The position numbers were made by a program, and so were the translations under genes. The notes under the pieces were generated by a model. That model was not told the origin of the DNA, did not search any database, and saw only the letters and a program-made list of their open reading frames with translations. Below, in pieces: positions 33,726 through 44,575 of a stretch of 58,792 nt of DNA (its first letter is position 1; each line of letters starts with the position of its first letter). The DNA is taken from positions 1 to 58,792 of the forward strand of contig JAUCBJ010004233.1 in the NCBI GenBank assembly GCA_032718475.1. Reading direction: 5' to 3'. Origin of the DNA: Nemertoderma westbladi. Lineage: Eukaryota > Xenacoelomorpha > Nemertodermatida > Nemertodermatidae.

Positions 33726-33935
33726 TGTGGGGCGAGCGACGAAAGTAAGCGAGCTTAGCATACAGGTACCACTAACTCAATCGGTGTGTCTGTTGCTCTA
33801 TTGTTCTGTTGTTCTGTTGATCTGTTGTGTCCAATTTTAAACGTTAATAACTCAGCCAAATCTCGAAAAAATATATCCAATCTTGGTACATATGTAGTCT
33901 GGCAAAAGTTTAGAAATTTCCCAAGTTGAATTTGC
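33726..33935 (+). repeat. Dispersed GGGGCGAGC repeat family, copy A
   Basis: GGGGCGAGCGACGAAAGTAA, a TGTTGTTCTG-rich block, TAATAACTCAGCCAAATC, CTTGGTACATATG and AAAAGTTTAGAAATTTCCC occur in the same order as in intron 1 (6560 onward) and, inverted, at 56460-56671. In copy B (45894-45995) the middle is replaced by GGTACAACTAACAA repeats. Confidence 0.75.
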
Positions 33936-34602
33936 ATGGGGTCTTCATGCAGCATCTGTGTAACTGTCTTGCAGTTATAATAAATTTATCTATCCAAAAA
34001 TTATTAGGCTTGGAATCAGCTGGTTGTTTGGAGACTGCAGGATTACAGTACGGTACCGGTACTGTTACAGTGGTACAGAGTTACCGGTATCAGGTCATGG
34101 GTCACCAATCGGCTCGGCAACGGCAACCATGCAGCCATGGAAGTTTTGAAATTATGCGGAATTAAGACTGACTGCATATTGTCAGGTTGTACCAGCTGAC
34201 CTTTATTCCATGTTCCGGTATCCACTACTGCACTAGGTACCCCAACAGCCCAATACTGCAATACGTTTTGGAATTGTACCGGTACTCAAACAACTCGCCA
34301 TCAAGGCCACCGCCTCTGTCTGTCGCAGTGTCGTTGGCGACCTCGACTTTTGGTATCGGTACTGCGCTAGCGCTACGGGCAAACTGGACTAGCCGATGAG
34401 CGAGACCCGAGGCATGAAGAATGCATTGAATTTATCGAGTAGTTTGACTGTGTACTTCTATGACATCGATGCCAAGCTGCCAATGCGGAAGTTTTTTTTA
34501 AAATAAAAGTTTGGTTAAATTTTCTTAATTATTTATTTAAATTTCTTAAGTACCGATTTTGGGATAGAATTGCTCAATTGAAATCTGTATCTAATAACTG
34601 AG

Positions 34603-34640
34603 CCTCGTCCTGCGCGATGGCCCCACGAACGTGTATTAAT
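34603..34640 (+). repeat. Dispersed motif CTGCGCGA..CCCCACGAACGTGT, copy A
   Basis: CTCGTCCTGCGCGATGGCCC then CACGAACGTGT, directly before the LINE RT frame. It is the same core as at 10029 and, on the minus strand, 56055. It also lies at 46691 in copy B. Confidence 0.6.
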
Positions 34641-34668
34641 TGATGATTCATTTGATTCACTTCTCAGT

Positions 34669-35796
34669 TTGTCAACAGGTAAAGCCATCGGACCAGATAA
34701 TCTTACAGCTGAGCACTATATATATGCATGTTGTTTTAATTTCGTTTGTGCGATTTGTGTTTTAACTAATGCTTTATTTTTGCATTCATATATGCCTTCG
34801 GATATGATGGCTTCAACCTTAATTCCACTAGTTAAGGACAGAACCGGGGACCTTACAAGTAAGGATAACTACCGAGGCATTGCAATTTCTACGGTTTTCA
34901 GTAAGCTTATCGAAAAGATTATTCTGGAACGCTGTATTAACCTTCTTAAAACGATAGATAATCAAAGGGATGGAATATTATCCTGTTCATTTTATGTGAC
35001 TAACGGTACCAGACAAGGCGGTATTCTCTCACCGCTGTTATATAATGTCTACGTTGACGATCTTAGTATTGCTTTGAGTGATAGTGGTGTTGGTTGCATG
35101 ATCAACTCCATTAGAACTAACCATTTAATTTATGCAGACGACATGTGTCTGATTTTAAATTCAATTTTCGGTTTTCAGAAACTCGTTGACATCGCTGTTC
35201 AATTTGCCAATCGCAATTCAATTATTCTTAATGTAAAAAAAACGAAATGTCTGTACTTAATTCATAAGTCTTTTTCACTTACCTGTTACTCAAAAATCAT
35301 ATTATACGGCTCTCCCGTTAAGGTAATTGACACGTTCAACTACCTAGGGCAGATACTAAGATCGTCAACTGATGACAATGATGATATTATTAATCAGACG
35401 CACTCGCTATATGCCAGAACGAAAACATTAGTTAGTAAATTCGGCAATGCCTCGGTAGCTGTTAAGTGCGCATTATTCCGTGCATATTGCACCCCTGTAT
35501 ATTGTAATTCTCTATGGTCTCGCTCAAACTATAGCGAGCGTGTTTATGGCAAAATAAGGGTAGCATACAACAATTGTGCCCGATTATTATTCAAATTACC
35601 ACGTCTTACTGACGATGAGCCGACTAGTATGTCACTATCTTTTGGTACTTTAGACCTACCCTTATTTTGTCACCTTCACTACAACTCTGTGTGTAGACTC
35701 CTCAATAGAATTAAGTCCACCCATAACTGTTTATTGTACACTGTTTACACTGCCTGCAGATTCTCGAGATTATTTCCCTTGAAGCTGTCAGGGTGA
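34669..35796 (+). pseudogene. LINE reverse transcriptase with internal deletion, copy A
   Basis: Reads TGKAIGPDNLTAEH, KDNYRGIAISTVFSKLIE, then jumps from KTIDNQ to RDGILSC. QGGILSPLLYNVYVDDL, IYADDMCLIL (catalytic box), VKKTKCLYL and FNYLGQ follow. Relative to copy B, 235 bases are replaced by one A, an in-frame net loss of 78 codons that removes the LDAPKAFDRVNH box with the first catalytic Asp. The protein would be inactive although the frame stays open for 375 codons. The 3' end is intact, with GTGCGGCTTAAAGG and a (ATAA)n tail at 35910-35930. The endonuclease is missing. A CR1/L2-group LINE is my best guess. Confidence 0.85.
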
Positions 35797-35987
35797 TAGA
35801 CATTATTACTTTACTAAGTGTGTATATTTTTTTTTTTACTATTTGTGCTATTGTTGTAATTTTCCATTCGTTTTTACTGTAGATATGTACCTCCTGGTGC
35901 GGCTTAAAGGATAAATAAATAAATAAATAAACAATTGGCACCGGTATTAATGTGGCTCTTTAGTATCTTCCCCATCATAATGTAAAC

Positions 35988-37740
35988 TGTTAAAAGGCTC
36001 CTGTTGAAAGGCTTCTGTTGAAAGGCTCATGTTGAAAGGCTCCTGTTGAAAGGCTCTTGTTGAAAGGCTACTGTTGAAAGGCTCCTGTTGAAAGGCTCCT
36101 GTTGAAATGCTCCTGTTGAAAGGCTCATGTTGAAAGGCTCCTGTTGAAAGGCTCTTGTTGAAAGGCTACTGTTGAAAGGCTCCTGTTGAAAGGCTTCTGT
36201 TGAAAGGCTCTTGTCGAAAGGCTACTGTTGAAAGGCTCCTGTTGAAAGGATCCTGTTGAAATGCTCATGTTGAAAGACTCATATTTAAATGATCCTTTTG
36301 GATGGCTGCGTCGAAAGGATCCTGTTGAACGACTCCTGTTGAAAGGCTATTGTTGTACGGCTCCTGTTGAAAGGCTCCTGTTGAAAGGCTACTGTTGAAA
36401 GGATCCTGTTGAAAGGCTCCTGTTGGAAGGATCACTTTGAAAGGCTCCTGTTGAAAGTCTCCTATTAAAGTCTCCTGTTGGTAGACGGCGTCGAAAGGCT
36501 CCTGTTGAAAGACCCCTGTTGAAAGGCTACTGTTGTAAGGCTTCTGTTGAAAAGCTACTGTTGTAAGGCTACTGCTGAATGGCTCTTGTCGAAAGGCTCA
36601 TATTCAAAGGCTCCTGTTGAAAGGCTCCTGTTGAATGGTTCCTATTTAAAGGCTCCTATTTAAAGGCTGCGTTGAAAGGTTTTTGTAGAAAGGATCCTGT
36701 TGAAAGGGTCATATTTAAAGGCATCTGTTGAGAGGCTACTGTTGTAAGGCTCCTGTTGAAAGGCTCCTGTTGAAAGGCTCCCGTTGAAAGGCTCTTGCCA
36801 AAAGGCAACTATTGAAAGGCTTCTGTTAAAGGGCTCCTGTCAAAAGTCTCCTGTTGAAAGGCTCCTGTTGAAAGGCTCCTGTTGAAAGGCTCCCATTGAA
36901 AGGCTCCTGTTGAAAGGCTCCTGTTGAAAGGCTCTTGTCGAAAGGCTACTGTGGAAATGCTCCTGTTGAAAAGGTCCTGTTGAAAGGGTCCTGTTGAAAT
37001 GATAATCTTAAGGGTTCTTGTTGAAAAGCTCCTGTTCAAAGGCCCCTGTTCAAACGCTATATTTCAAATTTAAAGGCTACTGTACAAAGGCTACTGTTGA
37101 AGGGCTATTATTGAAAGGCTACTGTTTAAAGGCTCCTGTTAAAGGCTGCCGTTGAAAGGCTCCTATTTAACGGCTCATATTGAAAGGCTCCTTTGAAACG
37201 CTCCTGTTGAAAGGATCCTGTTGTAAGGCTCCTTTTTAAAAGCTCAAATTTAAAGGATCCTGTTGGAAGGCTGCGACGAAAGGCTCTTGTTGAAAGACTC
37301 CTGTTGAAAGGCTACTGTTGTAAGGCTCCTGTTGAAAGGCTCCTGTTGAAAGTATCCTGTTGAAAGCTCCTGTTGAAAGGCTCCTATTTAAAGACTTCCG
37401 TTGAAAGGCTACTGTTGTAAGGCTCCCGTTGAAAGGCTCCTATTTTAAGGCTGCGTTGAAAGGCTCCTGTTGAAAGGATCTTGTTGAAAAGCTCCTGTTG
37501 AAAGGATCATTTTTAAAGACTCCTGTTGAAAGCCTACTTTACTGTTGTGAGGTTCCTGATGAAGCTTGTCGAAAGGCTACTGTTGAAAGGCTCCTGTTGA
37601 AAGGCTACTGTTGGGCTCTTGTTGAAAGGGTCCAGTTGAAACGCTTCTGTTGAAAGGCTCCTCATTGAAAGGCTCCTGTTGAAAAGCTCCTGTTAAAAGG
37701 CTCCTGTTGAAAAGCTCCTGTTGAAAGGCTCCTGTTTCGC
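35988..37740. repeat. 14-bp minisatellite, copy B
   Basis: Same array and same variant order as 23289-25072, with a few substitutions (GAAA to GTAA near 37223, CGAAAG to CAAAAG near 36841). A few units are missing at its left end, where it abuts copy A. Confidence 0.95.
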
Positions 37741-39876
37741 AATCAAAAAGAGTTCCTAAAAGATAGAGAAATTCCCCGGAAACCATTGTGGCACGATGCG
37801 GATCTTTGAATAATGGTTTTCGAGGAAATTGTCCCTTCTACTACCTAATGGCAAATGTATGTCATAAACTACATTCATTGTTCGGTATAATAGTTAATGG
37901 CGTTGTCTTGTACAAGTTGCCATGGAATATGTTTATCTACAGTAAACTGATAAGTTTAATAAACTGCCCAAAAACAACAATGAACAATAAATATGTACAT
38001 GAACTCTGGGAATATATTTTTGTTACATATTTTTCTTAGAATTTAGAATTCTTTGAATCCAGTATTTCTGTATGATCCTTAAATTGTTATTGACCTTGAG
38101 ATTGGATTCGCATCCTTGGTTTTGGCTGACATAAATAGCTGCTGCTTTTAAAAAGCGTGTTGTTGTTGCGGATTAAAAGTGCAAAGTTTCTGAAGTAGCA
38201 CAACTCTAAGCTGCTAGATTCAAGATATAATTATTGCAGAAATAAAATATATTATATTTATTGTGATAAATATAATATAGAAACAGTACATAATTAATAG
38301 GGGCTGGTAATTAGAACGGCAGATTATGAATTGTTGAAATAAAGCAGTTCTGATGATTTCACATCAAAATAATAAGCCTCTCAAATACATTTATTTATTC
38401 TCATAGGTTTTCCACGCATTATAAAAATATATGAATCTCAAGATTTATATTATAATTTACATTAACTCCAAAAGACCTAATTACATTTTTCTATCCTTTG
38501 GGTTTTCATAAAAAACTTCATAATGGAGTTATTGTACTCTGAAAAGCCATTAATCGGGTTCGAAGCGGTTAAAAGTGTAGTTAACAGTGAAACTTCTTGG
38601 AGTTAACAAAAAGACCAACTGAGGAACCGTTTATTCTAGAGATTCTGACAGCAACCTATATAAGTCATACGCATATTATAATACAATATAATGAATAATA
38701 CTATATGTTAACCTTTCTTTCACAACAATAGCACGCATTGATCGTATTGTCGGCTACTCCGAATTAAACAGTGTTATTATTATTAGTAGTACAGATCATT
38801 GGCTGGATTCCCTCAACTACTGGACCCTGCTGGAGGGGAGTTACTATCGCCACGTCTCCAATATGATGATCTAAGGACATACATAGAACGTAATCCAACA
38901 AAATTAAGAATAATAATGGGTAAGTGGGTTGATTATAGTATTATAGATTAAGTGAGTAAATGGGTTGATTCAATAAAGTCAGCAATCAAGATCCTCGAGA
39001 TTCCACGTAAAGATCCATAGTGTTATTACGTTGCTCTTCTTAGGAACTGGCATTAACTTATTTGTTTTCCTTTATTGTGGTTCTCTCTTTATTCTGTACA
39101 TGTCTGTGATGACATGACGTGGTGAATGTGCTGCAAACACTGTGTTTTTTTTAAAAACTTTAGGGGGACAACATCTACTCCGCTGACACGAGTGGTCTTA
39201 AAGTGAGTGAGTGAAAATAAAGCCACTCGGATCATCACACTGTAAATTAATGCTCTTTGCAGTACGTAATCTTGACTTCGGCAAAGAAGATGCCACCAAT
39301 GGGTAGTTCTGGGAGTACATACTCAGTGTCACAAACTCAACAAACAGTACTCAGTGTCAGGAAATACGCTCTCATTGTTAATTCATTGTGTGTCTTTCAA
39401 CCATTGAGATGATCAGCTGGTGATTCTGCCTTAACCTCCTTGGTGGTTTATTGGCTTTTCCTCCCAGTCAGCAAGTTGATCGATTTCTATGCCTGGGCTG
39501 GATGGCGTTAACCTAAACCTAATGATAGATAAGCCCCCCCCCCCCCCCCCATCATGCCTGAAAGATGATGCGCGAATTTGGTAATTATTACAACCGAGTT
39601 TTACAAAGTCTCACCAGGTTCCTCGATTTCGCAGTTCCATGATTTCCCAGCTCCAAGATTTTCCACTGTACTCTGATGTCCCAAAGTTATCTTATTTCCG
39701 TGCAAACTAAACTATATACTAATACTATGACAAGATATTCAAAATATCGAACATGTTAGAGTGAATGCAAGAAGATGAAGTTGTTTCAGAAAGTTGAAAC
39801 ACAAAATAAAATGTTAAATTAAATTAAATTATAATTTATTATTGGTGTTATGGGTGAATGAGTGGTTTCATATTAT
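37741..39876. other. Non-coding part of copy B
   Basis: Nearly identical to 25073-27210, including a C run (39534-39550) five bases shorter than in copy A. No confident gene. Confidence 0.5.
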
Positions 39877-40146
39877 TATACCTTTTTGTTGGGCACAGCT
39901 TTTGCAAAGTCGGCAATGACGTCCAGGTGGGATCGAACTGATGAATTGGATGGTATTGACAGATGAGAGGCCATGCGGAGGTAAATTGCGGACATACAAG
40001 GTATCAGATAGTATTTCCAGGTCTATCTTTTACCTAAGCCGCTAGCTGAATGGTTAGAGCATCAGACTTCCAACCACCATCAGTGCGATCCCACCTGGAC
40101 GTCATTGTCGACTTTGAAAAAGCTGTGCCCAACAAAAAGTTATAAA
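39877..40146. mobile_element. Fold-back element with tRNA-like head, copy B
   Basis: Duplicate of 27211-27480. Both arms and the tRNA-like segment are unchanged at the positions described there. Confidence 0.7.
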
Positions 40147-41040
40147 TTAAATTATGGATGTCACACCATTCCTCATTTTGGAGATTTTCAGCAAATTATT
40201 TGCAAAGTGGTGTCATCAAGAAATCTAATAATTATGCATCAAAAGAATCCATAACAATTAACTAGAAGGCAAATAATGAAGGTCAATGATGTTTCCATTG
40301 ATGCTGTGCCTGTCTAGTTATCTTCATATGCTATGCTAATAGTTATTATAAACGAAAGAAACACGATGATTATCGATAAATGTATAAATTTCTATAAATA
40401 TACATTTATATTGAATATATAAATGGTAAATTGCAAAATAAGGTTTGAATTGTAGTTGATCCCAATGTTTAATTTAGTAACTTTACAGAATATTACACAT
40501 TATTCAGCGGACCTTTGTGGCCGCATATATCTAAAAAATTATCAACATTCGACATCAATATCAATATCAATATTATTTTACATAATGATACAACGGCCGT
40601 ACACTTCGAAACAAACACCTATTGTTGATGATAATTTATCCATTCAAAAGTGCAAATTGAGGTTTTCAAGAGCGAGAGTGACTCATTAATCGAGAATGAG
40701 ACATCAATAGAGCGAAACTGATCTCATGAAATATAATCAAATCAAATTATCAATCCCTGTTGATTAAAAAGTCGTATATATTTTATTGGTAGTGCAAATA
40801 ATTTATGATGCGAGTTGTGGTTTGCTTAACAAATGAAATTGACAATTTATTGCAATTCGTTTGATTATGTTGTAGCAATTACAATAAACATAGAACCTAA
40901 CTGATGTGGTGAATCAATATAATATAACATGTACGAAGTAAATGTATAATAAATGTTTAAACCAATCGATACCATTCGATATCCATCTAATAACATATTT
41001 TACACGAAATTATAAATATTGTATTACGCTGCTGGTTAGC
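40147..41040. other. Non-coding stretch, copy B
   Basis: Duplicate of 27481-28370 with small indels. The 77-codon frame at 40456-40689 diverges from its counterpart through a frameshift, which argues against it being coding. Confidence 0.5.
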
Positions 41041-41575
41041 ATTTTACACTTAGGGTTAACACTTTCTTTACACTTAGGGTTACCACTTTCTTTACACTTA
41101 GGGTGAACACTTTCTTTACACTTAGGGTTAACACTTTCTTTACACTCAGGGTTAACACTTTCTTTACACTTAGGGTTACCACTTTCTTTACACTTAGGGT
41201 TAACACTTTCTTTACACTTAGGGTTACCACTTTCTTTACACTTAGGGTTAACACTTTCTTTACACTTAGGGTTACCACTTTCTTTACACTTAGGGTTACC
41301 ACTTTCTTTACACTCAGGGTTAACACTTTCTTTACACTCAGGGTTAACACTTTCTTTACACTTAGGGTTACCACTTTCTTTACACTTAGGGTTACCACTT
41401 TCTTTACACTTAGGGTTACCACTTTCTTTACACTTAGGGTTAACACTTTCTTTACACTTAGGGTTAACACTTTCTTTACACTTAGGGTTAACACTTTCTT
41501 TACACTTAGGGTTAACACTTTCTTTACACTTGGGGTTAACACTTTCTTTACACTCAGGGTTAACACTTTACACTT
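41041..41575. repeat. 24-bp TTAGGG-containing minisatellite, copy B (about 22 units)
   Basis: Units of 24 bp with TTACACTTAGGGTTAACACT or the GTTACC variant. As 24 is a multiple of 3 and no frame has a stop, both strands show spurious frames with 8-residue repeats (41036-41665 minus, 41103-41615 plus). The TTAGGGTT core resembles the vertebrate-type telomere hexamer but is interrupted in every unit. Confidence 0.95.
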
Positions 41576-41900
41576 GCGGTATTCAAGTTTACTTCGCTTA
41601 GTTTTAGGCCAGTAAGATCTGTAGTTGTCCGATAGAACACTTCTCCCAATAACAAGATAACACAACAGAGTATTACATTGTATACAGACGGATTTGCAGT
41701 AAATGATAAGTATCTTTATTTAGAGAAAAAAGTTTGTTTAATTTAAAACTGAGATAATGCTTAATGCACAAATATGTTTGTGCTGTATGATTTTGTATAA
41801 TAATAATATATAATAATTGAAACTTATTACATGACGACAATTGCGCGACATTAGCTACAGTTTAAGTTCCCCCGATTCTTCGGATGTTCAGTCGACAAAT

Positions 41901-42041
41901 CTATTTTTGGTACAAACACTTGGCGCCCAACGGGTACATAAAGTGGCATGTGTAACCGGCACAGCACTGGGAGTTGCCGCCCTGTGTGCAGTGGGCCCCT
42001 TGGATGGCACATCCGCGTTGTTTACGAAACCATTTGGTGGC
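41901..42041 (-). CDS. Terminal exon of a small cystine-knot-like secreted peptide, copy B
   Basis: The 141-bp exon is the same as 28771-28911: acceptor AG at 42042-42043, 46 codons, RKQR processing site, six cysteines in the order C, C, CC, C, C, then TAG. The intron side differs by a small indel near 42058 (ATACAGTATTGC here, ATACAGTATATGC in copy A), whereas the coding part is unchanged. It may be a second gene copy or an exon duplicate, depending on whether the missing 5' exons were included in the duplication. Neither was found. Confidence 0.65.
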   Translation of the reverse strand, partial: ATKWFRKQRGCAIQGAHCTQGGNSQCCAGYTCHFMYPLGAKCLYQK

Positions 42042-42259
42042 CTGGAAAGATACAGTATTGCTAAAGTAGATACAATATATACATAAAGGTTTGTCAATGT
42101 AGTAGTACATATATAATAATTATATAGTTATATATTAATATAGCGTACTTCATCAAGGTACATCATAGGCATTATATGGAACAATTATTACCAATCGCTT
42201 CCTCCCATCCTCTCTTTATATATAAAAAATGCAATGCTGCTTATCGAAAAAATTACGAA

Positions 42260-42400
42260 GTCAGAACTCGCTAGAATATCGACAACTTCAAGGCCTGAGT
42301 CCTTTAGGATGCGTCTCAAGAAAGTCAAGGGCTGTCTAGTCCAACGTGTCATTCTCTCCACTACGCCCCCAAATTAAAGGTTTATCCGCACGGCGAAAGT
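42260..42400 (-). pseudogene. LINE 3'-region fragment, inverted, copy B
   Basis: Duplicate of 29135-29270, with a few substitutions (GGCCTGAGTCC for GGCCAGAGTCC). Confidence 0.5.
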
Positions 42401-42429
42401 CTCCTCAATATTGTTGGTATATTTATACA

Positions 42430-43060
42430 GGTGCCTTGCATCCTACTTTTGTCCGGGTACCTTTGTCTCGCTCTGTATATCAAATCTGTGAGGATATTCG
42501 AATACGTAAGGGAAAGGCATGGGCAGCATTAAATGGGATTTGGAAGTCACACAGTATTCATCAGAAACTTATGGTACGATTATTTAGAGCAGCAGTAGTT
42601 CAAGTACACCTCTATGGTAATCCATGCTGGGCTCTAACTGCTGAGGACACCAAATCTCTGGATGGCACATTCACAAGAATGCTACGCCGGGTTCATTGTG
42701 TCAAGAACAATGCACACATCTCCAACCAGACACTATATAACATTGGAGGTGTCTCATTGGTTCCTCCAAGCTTGACACTAGAAAAAAGCCGCCTACGCCT
42801 TGCAGTACATTGTTTTCGCCATGAGGACCAGCCTGTGCACAATATTGTGCTTTGGCAGCAGCATGAAGAAAATAAGCATGATGGACAGTGACTTACATAA
42901 GACGCTTCTTAAAGGACACTGGCCTTGATGATGCGGGTAATCTCGCGAAAGTCATGTGGGGTAGGGAGTTGTGGCGGCCCAATTTTGTCAATAAGCCATC
43001 ATTCTTACTGCACGCTGCATTGGAGCACGCCAATTGTGAATGGCGTGGTGGTGGTAAAAA
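42430..43060 (+). pseudogene. LINE reverse transcriptase C-terminal fragment, copy B
   Basis: Same region as 29306-29900. PCWALTAEDTKSLDGTFTRM is closer to the family consensus than in copy A. The frame stops at 42889-42891, and TYIRRFLKDTGLDDAGNLAK continues from about 42891. No catalytic residues are present. Confidence 0.75.
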
Positions 43061-43732
43061 TATTTTTGTTACTGAATATAGTTGTATATAGTAGTGCTGT
43101 CTTATTTATTGTGCTAATTTTATTCGCTATCCTACATACTGTAATGTACTTACTTCCAGCTATTAGGTCCTGCCAGCCCACTCACTAACACAGCCCCTAG
43201 CGATGCTGTCATTTTTGGGTATGGTATCAGTAACTGTCCAATCCACTCCATAGGATATTATCTCAAGGTAATATGTAGGAGAATTGTAAAGCAATTACGT
43301 GTGAATAACAACGAAATATAAGAAAAATTGCAGTTGTTAAGTCTGCCTGGGGCCATAGTAGTAAGCCATATTGGAGATTCAAAAGGGTAATTGGTTTGTA
43401 GTAAGTTCATAATGACAACGTAAAGTGTTGGATATAAATCATGACAGAAGAACATTCTGGTGCATTTGTGGTCGTCAGTGGCTGCAGGGAAATAGGGAGA
43501 AAAGGTCGTTGGTGTATTTTGTATAATATTGGAATAATAATAGTCGAATGAGGTATATTATCAACAGACAAAGATTAAAAAATAATTTAGTTGATCTTAG
43601 TATTATACGATATACCTTTCTATTTACTTGGACTTGGCGTTACACACTGTACAGTACTGAAGATACTGTTGTACTGTAGAAACTGTTGTACTGAAGATAT
43701 TATAATAAGTTGTTCAGAAATGGAATAAATGA

Positions 43733-43965
43733 GAAAGCGCGTCACCGTGGGTTGAACCAGCGCTATCTTCTTCCTCTTCCCACCCTCTTCAGTAGCGCTA
43801 ATAGGTTCAGCCACTTTCCCCTGACATTTACCTTTCTATTTATTTCACTTCTACTGAACAGGCAGTATTTAGTTGCATATCCTGATCCTATTAGCGCTAC
43901 TGAAGAGGCCTGATAGGTCGAAACATACGTATAGCGCTGGTTCAACCCCTGGTGACGCGCTTTCT
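43733..43965. mobile_element. Fold-back unit with hammerhead ribozyme, copy B
   Basis: Counterpart of 30620-30857. The right arm is intact. In the left arm the stem II and GAAAC part is replaced by a CTTCTTCCTCTTCCCACCCT stretch (43767 onward), so only stem I (TAGCGCTA / CCAGCGCTA) survives there. Confidence 0.7.
43892..43939 (+). ncRNA. Hammerhead ribozyme (type I, minimal stem III), copy B, apparently complete
   Basis: Stem I TAGCGCTA (43892-43899) pairs with TAGCGCTG (43932-43939) over eight pairs, one a wobble. Core CTGAAGA 43900-43906. Stem II GGCC (43907-43910) pairs with GGTC (43916-43919) around loop TGATA. Core GAA 43920-43922. Stem III A-C/G-T (43923-43924 with 43929-43930) closes loop ATAC. 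Cleavage is expected after A 43931 (GUA triplet). All core bases are present. The form matches the small type I hammerheads known from Penelope-like and related retroelements. The RNA would self-cleave in cis. No adjacent coding region is left. Confidence 0.8.
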
Positions 43966-44066
43966 CATTTTTTCCATTTTTGACTGATTACAACTTATTA
44001 CAATATCATTCATTAAAGTTGCATTAACAGCTCAACTACAATTCATTTATTGTACTGAAGATGCAG

Positions 44067-44145
44067 TCTATATTTGTAGTTTGGAATAGACTGCCGATTA
44101 TGCTCGCTATATCAGCTGATATAATCTGGTTGTAGATCTATATTT
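44067..44145. repeat. Single 70-bp unit, copy B
   Basis: One unit of the repeat that is about 11-fold in copy A, including the TATATCAGCTGATATA palindrome. Confidence 0.9.
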
Positions 44146-44274
44146 GCATTCAATGTTCTACTTCACACGTAACTATTGTACATTCATTGTTCCACTCGCA
44201 CTTTACTTGTGTATTCCCGTGTGGGATTTTACTTGTGGATCTACATCCTTTGCTGCTAGACTGTAGTTTAAGTT

Positions 44275-44575
44275 AAGCTATTACTGCTGAAGACACCGGA
44301 TCCATTGATGATTCATCCACTAGAATGATGCGCACCGGGTTCATGGCATTTAATCGTATTTAATCGCACAGTACAATCGCGTTAGTGAATAAGAATTGAT
44401 AAAAGCCCAGCACCACCTTGCAGGCACTATGGATGCGACATGCTGGCCACTGCTGTCGTAGAACTGAGTCAGTCTTTTCGTGATACTGTTCTATGGCAGC
44501 CGACTGGTCAATGTGGCGTCCAACCATTGACATTCCTGAAACGACGGTTGGAAGACACTACTATAATAAATGAGA
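44275..44575 (+). pseudogene. Strongly decayed LINE RT C-terminal fragment, copy B
   Basis: Counterpart of 31835-32150, with further loss near 44355 and 44563. Confidence 0.5.

Larger units (their letters stand above)
23300..35985. repeat. Tandem segmental duplication, copy A (about 12.7 kb)
   Basis: Almost the whole interval reappears in the same order and orientation at 35986-48319. Offsets are 12,668 near 25120, 12,665 near 27791, about 13,130 near 28771 and 12,088 near 34669. The shifts come from array size changes and local indels. Both copies end in the same phrase, CTTCCCCATCATAATGTA (35985 and 48320). The junction falls inside the 14-bp minisatellite. Confidence 0.95.

Noticed and set aside
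41041-41575. Interstitial telomere array
   Set aside because: TTAGGG occurs once per 24-bp unit and never in tandem, so it is a minisatellite with a telomere-like word and not telomeric repeat.
41036-41665. Overlapping long frames on both strands (209 and 170 codons)
   Set aside because: They are by-products of the 24-bp array, whose unit has no stop on either strand.
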